Below are positions 28,253 through 40,200 of a DNA stretch of 64,000 bases, one piece after another. Below the pieces are notes generated by a model, which saw only the letters and a program-made list of their open reading frames with translations, was not told the origin of the DNA and made no database searches. The first letter of the stretch is position 1, and each line of letters begins with the position of its first letter. Source of the DNA: Amphiduros pacificus (taxonomy: Eukaryota > Annelida > Polychaeta > Phyllodocida > Hesionidae); assembly GCA_949316495.1 (NCBI GenBank), contig OX439011.1:19993995-20057994 (forward strand). Reading direction: 5' to 3'. Made by a program: the position numbers and the translations under genes.

Positions 28253-31200
28253 CAACAAACTTACCAAATGGCAGGCGTGCTCTTATTGGCTCTTCATTTT
28301 GGGCAGGATCGGATGTTCCGATGTCGTTCTCAGCATAAACATTGAAGAAGTAATCGTTTCCCTCGATGAGTCTGGTGACCTTGAGATTGAGTGTACCTGC
28401 GTCGGTGCTACCTGCTCCCTGATACGACGACTTCTTGGCATCACGTTTCTCCACGGTGTACCCCGTGATGGGTGATCCTCCGTCATTCTCGGGGACATCC
28501 CACGCGATCACGATGTAATCCTTGTAGACCTCCGTCGCTCGTAGATTCTGGGGTGGCATTGGCTTGTCACGAACAGTCACATTAAACTCCGCGCTGGAGC
28601 TGCCGACTTTGTTCTCAGCGACGATCTTGTACTTCCCAGAGTTCTTTGCGGTGCTTCCTTTGATTGTCAGACGAGAGAAAGTGGCGTCAGATTCTATGGT
28701 CACATTGCCACCAGCAAACACCTCGTTGTCTTCGTAGAACCATCGGGAGCGAGGGTTGGGGTAACCTTCCAGGTTGACCATGAGAATGAGGCTAGAGCCT
28801 GCCCTCAAGGTCACGCCTGACTTCATGCGCTCTTCATACGTGATCACTGGCTTACCTGCCACAGACATCAACACATCTCTCAGCATATCAACACACAAGA
28901 CAATATATCAAAGATTTTTCTTGTATTTGGACATTTTGGGGCCAATGATATTTCACCTACAAGTTGACCTTGACCCATATATATGTAAGAATTTTTTCAC
29001 CTACAAGTTGACCTTGACCTACATACATATATCCAGGTCTCCAAGAAAGTCAATGTAACACATGACAGACCAAGTTGACCAACGCCTTCTTACGACATAA
29101 ATTGATGCATCAGGACACAATTTAGGAGAATTTGAATTTTTATTTTCAGATATTATTCCTTGATGCAACTAAAAATGATAGATAACCACTTCTTTCCAAA
29201 AGTTTCCCCCCTAAAAGCTATTCTTCCTGCAGGCCTGAACCTGTTCTTTGTAATAAAGGTAATTTTTCCTCAAAACTCCAAATAGTATATACAATTGGAG
29301 CCTGATCATATAATTTCTATAACTGTCTATTAGATTTATTAAATAAAGCAAAGATTTAATAGACTATCTTCATCTTGCAGCAATTTGACCTCAATATTGT
29401 TCCTTACTGAGTCCTCCAGGACAAACTGGCTTCATATTGCTTCCTGTAGACTGTGAGGGCGCAGGACGTGTCTACTCGCGCCACCTTTTTTGAAGCCTCA
29501 CACTTGTATTATATATGACTTACTGTAAATGGTGAGGGCGCAGGACGTGTCTACTCGCGCCACCTTGTTTGAGGCCTCACACTTGTATTATATGACTTAC
29601 TGTAAATGGTGAGGGTGCAGGACGTGTCTACTTGTGCAACCTTGTTTGAAGCCTCATACTTGTATTATATATGACTTACTGTAAATGGTGAGGGTGCAGG
29701 ACGTGTCTACTCATGCAACCTTGTTTGAAGCCTCATACTTGTATTATATATGACTTACTGTAAATGGTGAGGGTGCAGGACGTGTCTACTCATGCAACCT
29801 TGTTTGAAGCCTCATACTTGTATTATATATGACTTACTGTAAATGGTGAGGGCGCAGGACGTGTCTACTCGTGCAACCTTGTTTGAAGCCTCATACTTGT
29901 ATTATATATGACTTACTGTAAATGGTGAGGGCGCAGGACGTGTCTACTCGCGCCACCTTGTTTGAAGCCTCATACTTGTATTATATATGACTTACTGTAA
30001 ATGGTGAGGGCGCAGGACGTGTCTACTTGTGCAACCTTGTTTGAAGCCTCATACTTGTATTATATATGACTTACTGTAAATGGTGAGGGCGCAGGACGTG
30101 TCTACTCGCGCCACCTTGTTTGAGGCCTCACACTTGTATTATATATGACTTACTGTAAATGGTGAGGGCGCAGGACGTGTCTACTCACGCCACCTTGTTT
30201 GAAGCCTCACACTTGTATTATGTATGACTTACTGTAAATGGTGAGGGCGCAGGACGTGTCTACTCGCGCCACCTTGTTTGAGGCCTCACACTTGTATTAT
30301 ATGACTTACTGTAAATGGTGAGGGTGCAGGACGTGTCTACTCGTGCAACCTTGTTTGAAGCCTCATACTTGTATTATATATGACTTACTGTAAATGGTGA
30401 GGGCGCAGGACGTGTCTACTCGCGCCACCTTGTTTGAGGCCTCACACTTGTATTTTCCAGCATCTCCTGCCTCTGTATCATGAATCACCAGCACAGCCAT
30501 ATCCTGAAACCATCCAAATATATCATCATCATCCTCGTTATCTCACCTTTGTTTCTTTCCATCCCCCTCCTTCATTTATTATTTTCCTCCATCACGATCA
30601 AACTATATCCACCTACTATCTCTTCACCAATATTCAAATTCTGTTATTCAACCATATTAATATGGTGTGAAAAGTTTTTGTATTAATTTATCTTCCAATA
30701 CATAAGAAATAAGATTTTGAAAAAAATCTTATAACAAACATAAATGTCCAGAAAAAAATTCTTGATGAAAACAAATTAATGTTCAATGTTTAAGTGAATT
30801 ATGAGATCTCAAGTCACTCTGCAGGCGGCATCCAGCCATGTAAATGACCTCACCTGTTGGTACATCATCTCATATTTCTGGCCAGCATAGATCTCTTTGG
30901 GGCCGCGGTACCAGGATATGGTCGCGCGGGGGTCTCCGGGCCGGATCCTAGTCTCCAGTATAGCATTCTCTGGGGCGACCACTGTCATGTCCATCAAGGC
31001 TTCCACCACCTCAGGGGGGCTGCCAGCTGTAGCCAGTAGACACACATTGAATAACATTATATCTGGCACTAACTCAGGGGGGCTGCCAGCTGTAGCCAGT
31101 AGACACACATTGAATAACATTATATCTGGCACTAACTCAGGGGGGCTGCCAGCTGTAGCCAGTAGACACACATTGAATAACATTATATCTGGCACTAACT

Positions 31201-34200
31201 CAGGGGGCTGCCAGCTGTAGCCAGTAGACACATATTGAATAACATTATATCTGGCACTAACTCAGGGGGGCTGCCAGCTGTAGCCAGTAGACACACATTG
31301 AATAACATTATATCTGGCACTAACTCGGGGGGGGGCTGCCAGCTGTAGGCAGTAAACACATATTGAATAACACTATATCTGGCACTAACTCGGGGGGCTG
31401 CCAGCTGTAGCCAGTAGACACATATTGAATAACATTATATCTGGCACTAATTCAGGGGGGCTGCCAGCTGTAGGCTGTGCACATATATTCTTCTAGTTTT
31501 ATAACTTTTTGTGAGACTTTTTAATCCACTGACACACCACTCCCTGTCACAAAGACAGAAGTAGCAAAATGTTATGCTTCATTATAAGAACTGTCCTAAG
31601 ATCAATGTATTGTACACTTATATTAGGTGTCTAAATGTCATATTTATCAATAAATCCTTTGCTCAGAACAATATGCTCACTGATTATAATGCAGAGTTGA
31701 GGTGGAGTGCAGAAGCACAGATAGAGTGAAGTTAACAATGGCTTTCTCCCATTTTATGCCACACAGTGTGGCGCAATGGTGCAAAAAATTACTAGCACAA
31801 AATACAAGATTGTCAAGTCAGGGTCGGGTAAAGGTCTTTAAGGTCAAATGGAGAATTTGCGAATATGTAGAATTATTGACAAATACCTAAACACATAAGT
31901 CTGATGTTTATGTTTTCGTCACCGTGCCTGTAATTATATATGTGGCGCGGCGCCATTTGGCATAAAATGGGAGTAAACTGTTAACAGTAGCTATTATTTC
32001 ATATGATATCAATCATATGTACAAAGCAGTCATAGCACAGCAAAAGGACCTCATGAAATATACAAGTTTAGACACATAATTCATGTAAATCACATCAACT
32101 TGCCTGATTCAGAACAGTTCTTAGAAGCAGTTACTCTGCTCGTATTCATATATGTGTGATACGCTTTTGCCACGAGAGAATGTATCTGACGTTTGAGATG
32201 AAACCACAGGCAACCAGAGTGCCATCTGCTGCCAGCCTTATCACTACTTCTTCAGTGCAACCTGGGGGAGTTGAATTGGGCTGAGGGGAGAATGCATTCA
32301 CACCTATTATGTTTCTGGCAAAATCATTTACGATATCTGTTGTTTGTTTTAAAAGATGTAAAAGCACCACAAACATGGTGGCTCTTATGCCTCAGTCACA
32401 TTTGCACCGGGCGCCGGCCGGGCAGTAACAATCGGCCGACTTCACAGTCTGCCGGGCGCCGGGGAGTTTATAAGCAACAATCTGAGATATGCCGTAGCTG
32501 TGGTCACATTATTAAAGGGCACCGCACGACACGTGCAAGACTGAATTACACAGACGTCTGCAGGATATCTTAAAGACGTCTGGATCATTGACAGACGTCT
32601 GTAGGATATCCTAAAGACGTCTTTATCATTGACAGACGTCTGAAAGACATCCTAAAGACGTCTGTCTCATTTGACAGACGTCTGAAAGACATCTTAAAGA
32701 CGTCTATGATATATCGCAGGGAGCCCGTGCGATCATCTGACGATGGTCTATGAACACATGAAATAAATACAAATCTACATTAGGACTATCAAGGACCTCT
32801 CGTTGTGCAGCAGGTGAATATTGTCACTATTTTGGAGGGGATTGCTCTGATTGATTGACATAAATATAGAACAGGGAAACCCTAAACAACAACCCATATT
32901 TCAAGTGACGTATGACCGGAATTCCGGGCATGGCATACGGGCACCTGTGAGGTGGATTACTGTCCATATATGGACATGTTATTAGTGTCTAAGAAAATAT
33001 ACACATGAGGGATTGGACCCAGTCAACTGTAACCAGTCAACCTAGTGCATTGATGGGTGACAAAGGTAACTAATTTTCATTTCCTCATAGCAGAGTTTCA
33101 GGAAACTTTATGAAAATGTGCCATTTGAATTTATATGTGCAAGTAGAAATATAATTGTTTTCATAATATACATTTCTAATGTGGTTATACCCCTAAATCT
33201 TAATTGCATAAGGGGTAAACATTTATGAATGAAAAATTGGACATAAAAAAATAATTATCATCCTGTAATATTCAAGCTAGCATGGTGAATTAATGTGATT
33301 TTCAAAACACTGACTTCATTTCTGCTGAGATTTTCAGTCCTGACTGGGGTTGATCTTCACAATTACTCCTGGTCATGCTGACTGCCAATACAGTGGCTCC
33401 CCCAGTGGCCACAGAGCACATTAAATCCACATTGCGTGTCCAAGGTTTCTTTCAGGCATATCATGCATATTCTCGATACAGTGGCTCCCCTGGTGTCAAC
33501 TTGAGACACTAAGGAGGAGCGCAACATGGATGCATGTGTTGCAGCTGAAGGGTTATATCAATCAGTCTGCCACCTTGTGGTGACTAAACACACTATATTC
33601 AATTACATTTTTACTTGCGCACAACAAATTAACTTCTCTGACAAATCCGAGCAACTAATTTATAATCGAACTTAACCTATTTTTCACCAAAATGATTTTT
33701 CAGTAAAGTTTAAAATTTGTCATTTGTATGTTTAAAATTCCATGGATTACACCAGTTTGTTACTTAATCTGAGTTATAAAATGTATGTTTTATGATATAT
33801 TTTAATAATGATCAATATCATGAATTTTAGAAATACTAAATTTGGTGCGTTAGACAGTTTTTAGTGAGTTTATAAAGTGATAGAGATTTCATCAAGATCT
33901 TCAGAAGAAATATCTAAATATTAAGATTGTCATTACAAAATCATCAATTTTAAATATTTGCTCTTCCATAAATATAAGATTTGTGAAAATCAAACTGGAG
34001 TTGGACTGTGTAATTTTATACAATGTAATTTATGTTATGTATTCAATATAGTTTCTTGCAATAAAATCATTTTTGCTATGGACCTGAGTGTTAGGCCAGG
34101 TAGTTTAGGGTCTTTTTGTGACCTTGACCTTGACTTGAACCGCTCTGTTTACCCACAATGCCTATTATAGAAGATGCCTTACTTTAATCATGTATTTATT

Positions 34201-37200
34201 TATTTATTTATCTATTACGCGCATTCAGGGCAGATTTTTCACTGACTAGACTTTACCTTGAGATCTTGCTCCATCAAATGCTGGTTTTGAGTTTAAAGCC
34301 TTCAGTTGTTGTGTCATAGGAACATATTGATAATTACATAGGTGATCCTAATGACTAAAGGACATATTGATGTTTTGAGAACATATTGATGTTTTGAGGA
34401 CATATTGATGTTTTGAGGACATATTGATGTTTTTAGGATTTATTGATGTTTTGAGGACATATTAATGTATTGAGGACATATTGATGTTTTTAGGATTTAT
34501 TGATGTATTGAGGACATATTGATGTTTTTAGGATTTATTGATGTATTGAGGACATATTGATGTTTTTAGGATTTATTGATGTATTGAGGACATTAATGTT
34601 TGTAGGATATATTGATTTTTGAGAGGATATATTGATTTTTTGAGGATTTATTGATGTTTTGAGAACATATTGATGTTTTTAGGATTTATTGATGTTTTTA
34701 GGATATATGGATGTTTTGAGGACATATTGATGTTTTGAGAACATATTGATGTTTTTAGGATTTATTGATGTTTTTAGGATATATGGATGTTTTGAGGACA
34801 TATTGATGTTTTGAGAACATATTGATGTTTTTAGGATTTATTGATGTTTTTAGATATATGGATGTTTTTAGGATATATTGATGTTTTGAGAACATATTGA
34901 TGTTTTATTGAGGACATATTGATGTTTTGAGAACATATTGATGTTTTTAGGATTTATTGATGTACTGTATTGAGGACATTAATGTTTGTAGAATATATTG
35001 ATTTTTGAGAGGATATATTGATGTATTGAGGATATACTTAGGTTTTTAGTATATATTGATTTTTTGAGGATTTATTGATGTTTGAAAGGACATTTTGATG
35101 TTCTGAGGACATACTGATGTTTTCAGGATTTATTGATGATTTTAGGATATATATTGACGTTTGTAGGACATACTGATGTTTTTAGGACATTAAGGACATA
35201 TTGACCTTTGTAAAATATATTGATGTTTTGAGGACATTTTGATGTTTTGGGGACATATTGATGTTTGTAGAACATATTGACATTTTTTGGATATATTTAT
35301 GTTTTTTGGATATATTGATGTTTTGAGGACTTTTTGATGTTTTGAGTACATTTTGATGTTTGTAGAACATATTGATGTTTGTAGAACATATTGACATTTT
35401 TAGGATATCTTGATGTTTTTTGGATATATTGATGTTTTGAGTACATTTTGATGTTTGTAGAACATATTGACATTTTTAGAACATATTGACATTTTTAGAA
35501 TATATTGACATTTTTAGAATATGTTGACATTTTAAGGATATGTTGATGAGCATTACGAGAGCTATGCCATCCTAGGGAATATATATCTCTTACACTACTT
35601 GACCGGGAAGAAGCCTATTTAGTAAAATGAATAGGAAAAAGGAATGGTGCATTATTATTTGGCAATGTTACTTCAGATCTGTGTCACTGTTTGTACAATT
35701 CACTTTTACATTCCTGCTACTTGTGGTAAACTCATTTAACTTCCAGAGAAAAACAAATGCTGAACCACTTTTAGATTCAAAATTTTCATTCCGCAAATGG
35801 CCAGTTCTCAAATATTCAGTACCCTGAATTGGAGATGTTTGTATAAATGGGCTTCCTTCCCTTTGTTACCCCCTACCCCTTTGTTACCCCCTACCCCTTT
35901 GTTACCCTCTACCCCTTTGTTACCCCCTACCCCTTTGTTACCCCCTACCCCCATTTGTTACCCCCTATCTCTTTGTTACCCTCTACTCCTTTGTTATCCT
36001 CTACCCCTCTGTTACACTCTCCCACTTTGTTACGCCCTACCCCTCTGTTACACTCTCCCACTTTGTTACGCCCTACCCCTTTGTCACCCTCTACCCCTTT
36101 GTTACCCCCTACCCCTTTGTTACCCTCTACCCCTTTGTTACCCCCTACCCCTTTGTTACCCCTACCCCTTCGTTACCCTCTACCCTTCTGTTACACTCCC
36201 ACTTTGTTACTTTTTACCCTTTTAGAAGTAGTTCTGTACCCTATCAATGTATGGTGGATATATAGGATATTGTTATTATTGTTTTAAATTTAGGAAAATA
36301 TTCATTCAGAGTTTCTGTACTTGAATTGACAGAATTGTGTCAGGGAATATTCATGTAAATGGAAAAGATGTGCAAAATATTTTGAAAATTCAAAACATTA
36401 GATTTGATTTCATCTGTTCTGCAGTATAATCTTTTGTTTGTGTCAGGGAAAATGATAAACTGGTCATAAAAATCTGGTATTAGTGAAGTTCATATTTGCC
36501 GACATAAAATGTACGCATGCGCAGGACAGATGGAAGCAAATGTTCAAGAGTTGAGCGTACACTGGTCTTTTCCATCTCCATCATCAACAATCCAGGATTA
36601 CTCTCTTCCTACCAGGAGATGGGTTTTTTTTTTCGCATTCGAGAAAAGTTTTGGAATGAGATTGAGATCATGTCTCTAGACCAGATATTGGTACCATGTC
36701 TCTAGACCAGATACTGGTACCATGTCTCTAGACCAGATACTGGTACCATGTCTCTAGACCAGATACTGGCACCATGTCTCTAAACCAGATACTGGTACCA
36801 TGTCTCTAGACCAGCTAGTGGTACCATGTCTCTAGACCAAATACTGGTACCATGTCTCTAGACCAGCTAGTGGTACCATGTCTCTAGACCAGATACTCTG
36901 GTACCATGTCTCTAGACCAGATACTCTGGTACCATGTCTCTAGACCAGATACTCTGGTACCATGTCTCTAGACCAGCTAGTGGTACCATGTCTCTAGACC
37001 AGATACTCTGGTACCATGTCTCTAGACCAGCTAGTGGTACCATGTCTCTAGACCAGATACTGGAACCATTTCTCTAGACCAGCTAGTGGTACCATGTCTC
37101 TAGACCAGCTAGTGGTGCCATGTCTCTAGACCAGCTAGTGGTACCATGTCTCTAGACCAGCTAGTGGTACCATGTCTCTAGACCAGCTATTGGTGCCATG

Positions 37201-40200
37201 TCTCTAGACCAGCCAGTGGTACCATGTCTCTAGACCAGCTACCAGATTGGGACTAAATTGTCTTCCAAATCAGCTTTATTTGATTTCAGCATATACTTAC
37301 TTCCCTTTTTCTGAGAGAAAATATGATTGGGTTTGAAGGCTACATTTTCCTACATACTCTAACAAAAGGACATTTTCCTCGTTTTGTACAGTCTCTTCCA
37401 AAACAGCCAACACAATCTTGTGAGTGGTTGAGTAGGCTGTTTTGTAAGGTACTGTAGGCTTGCTTACACAGAGGTGTTTTGGCCCTGACGGGAAGTGTAG
37501 GGTTAGAGAAGGGTCCCACTCCGGCTTTGTTCTCCGCGGCCACCCGGAACTCGTACATGTTGTCCTCTATCAGACCAGATACGTTCTGCGCCAGCTCCGG
37601 TATGGTCTCCTTGTTGGCTCGGATCCATTTGAATCCACCCTCGACGCGATACTCTATGATATAATTGAAGATTTCGGCCCCTCCGTCGTCGTGCGGAGGC
37701 TGGTACTTGAGACCCACAGAAGTGTCCTTCAGTGAAGTCACCTCTGGGGGATCTGGCTTACCAGGTTTAGCTGCAGAAGAAATATGTGAAAACTTAAAAT
37801 AAATGCAAGAATATACATAAAATATTTCAAAAATCTCTATAGATTTTATCAAATTGATTTTGCGATAAAATTATTTACAAAATTTTGAATGATGATAGAG
37901 TATATGAGGATTTAAACATTCTTTGCCAGTATTTTCTTTTGGTGAAAAATGATAATTTCTTGTTTTTTATCCAGAAAATACAAAATAAGTGCAATAATTG
38001 GTCCTGAAAATTGCCAAAATACCATTTTACAGGCAATTTGTTACTACTTTTAGAAATTCACTTTCCAGAGCAATTTGGGCAAATCTTTCGGCCCCCCCAA
38101 AAACTACTAGTCAGTCTTGGAGGTTTCCAGAAATATATGACGTTGCCAAGCAACTTTCTCACATTTAGTAAAAATAAGTGTGTTTTGCAAAGTTGAAATT
38201 AGTTGTCATTGTGATGAATTTTGGATCTGTATCAGGTCAGATATTCTAAGCAGGCCACAAGCCAGTTGATATTTACATGCTTAGTACTATCTGCATTGAT
38301 AAGATGTAAGTTTATTCTGTAAAGGAGGATTTGTAAATGATTCAGTTGCCATGGATACTTACACCATGGGTCCTTAGCAACCACAGGTTGTGATGGTGAG
38401 CTTGGGGGACCTTGACCCACTTTGTTTTCAGCTGTGATGCGGAATTCATATTCGTTCTCCTCAATCAGATCCGTCACCTTCAAGGTCAAATCTGTGACGT
38501 TTCCATTGACCTTGACCCAGCGTGAACTTGAGGTCAAACGTCGCTCTACCAAGTACCCAGTGATGGGGGAGCCACCATCTTCCGCTGGTGGTTTCCATGA
38601 CAATATCAGACTTTCTTTGAAAACATCAGAAACTTCAGGAGCCAATGGTGGGCCAGGAACATCTGTATGGAAACAGAGACATCTACAGGTGGTGGAAGAA
38701 ACTAAAACAAACTAGAACAGACATGCATTATAAACAGGCATATATTTTGTCTTACTTATGAAAGCTGTGAAAATTCAAGATGCTCACTGATCAAAACATT
38801 ATGAATATTTTGCTGTTTAAATATATCAAACTTTCGTTTTGTGTTATATCAATTATAATGCAAGTAATTTTCATTTATTGAAAGAATAGCAAAGTTGCAT
38901 TCTTTGTCAAATACATATCAAAGATGTGTTAAATTAAAGATAGAATAAAGATTTCAAATGCCGTTAGATCAAAAATAGATAAATTATGAGAGAAGATATT
39001 TTGCAAGAAAAACCTTTCACCTTTTTTTAGTACCAAAGCAGACGTCTTTCTTCACAAATAGTTTAGCTATATGTCACTAGGTGGAAGCACGTGTTAAAAA
39101 TATTTACAGTAAAGTGCTACCCCCTGGTGATATATATGAGAACTATGATTTGTGAACAAGAATAGATTGCATATTATTGGAAATATGCTTCATGATAACT
39201 TAGTAGCAGTACTACCATACCTAATTCTAAGAGATTAAACCAAAATAAGAAAAGGGAGATAGAGAAGAATAAAATATCCATTCCTCAAAATAAGGATATG
39301 CTAATAAATGTTGGTGCCAACCATAACCAGTGCAGGTCATTTGCATATGACCTTTGAACTATGGTAGCAACAATTACCTTTTTCTCACTACTGACTTTTC
39401 TACTCTATCGAAACTACAATTATACAAAATGGCGCGCACAGTTGTCCTGCTCTCCAAAATGGCCGTCATCATTCACAGTAATATCGCAATTTAAGACATA
39501 TTTTCATCACACGAGACCCAAGCAGAGAAAAATATATATTTCATTTCTGTGATACTTTTTGACTCAAAACTTGACCCCTGTCAAGGTCACTCTGAACTAA
39601 CACGAGTTGCCTTGACAACAGTCAGGAATTAGGTCAATGCCTATGAAGGGTTGAAGATAATCATCGTTTTTCATTGGTCAAATCTGACCGTGGTTGCATG
39701 GCAATTTCAAGAAAGTACCTATTCCTGAAACTAAAATAATCATAATATAATATATTTGTAGACATCACAATGATTTCTCACCATGCAGACTCTTGGGAGT
39801 CACAGATTTGGGAAGCTCGGCAAATTCACCGAGTCCGACCTCGTTCTCAGCAGCCACTTCAAACATGTAAGGCGTGTTCTCGATGAGTCCGTCTACGAGC
39901 TGCGTCAGGTCTTTGGTCTTGCTGTGGAACGACCACTGGCGCTTGGAGGCGTCACGCTTCTGCACTGTGTAGGATGTGATCTCGCTGCCTCCGTTGTCCG
40001 CCGGCAAGTCCCACTTCAGACTGACGGTGTTGTTGGTGAATGCAGTTACCTTTAGGTTCTCTGGCGGACCTGGTTTATCTGCAATCACAAAGTGCACCAC
40101 GCTCAGAACAATATATTAACTACATCAATGATATTATAGGGCCTTAAGTGGAGTATGTATTGTTGATACAGCTCCGAAATATGAGAAAAAGTGCATGCAG

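Larger units (their letters stand above)
31027..37467 (-). other. Intron of 6.4 kb between SR3-B FnIII-c and SR4-A Ig1
   Basis: Holds the acceptor array, a TTAA MITE, a family-2 copy, a GC-rich hairpin, a 41-bp repeat and three long minisatellites. Region 32760-34320 shows nothing beyond a short TTTA run near 34195. No exon-like segment was found. Confidence 0.8.

Noticed and set aside
32146-32376. Minus-strand open frame with VVIRLAADGTLVACG as a possible exon
   Set aside because: It partly overlaps dispersed repeat family 2, no fitting splice sites were found, and no module is missing here.
35797-36287. Pro/Leu-rich plus-strand open frames
   Set aside because: Artefact of the C-rich 19-bp array.
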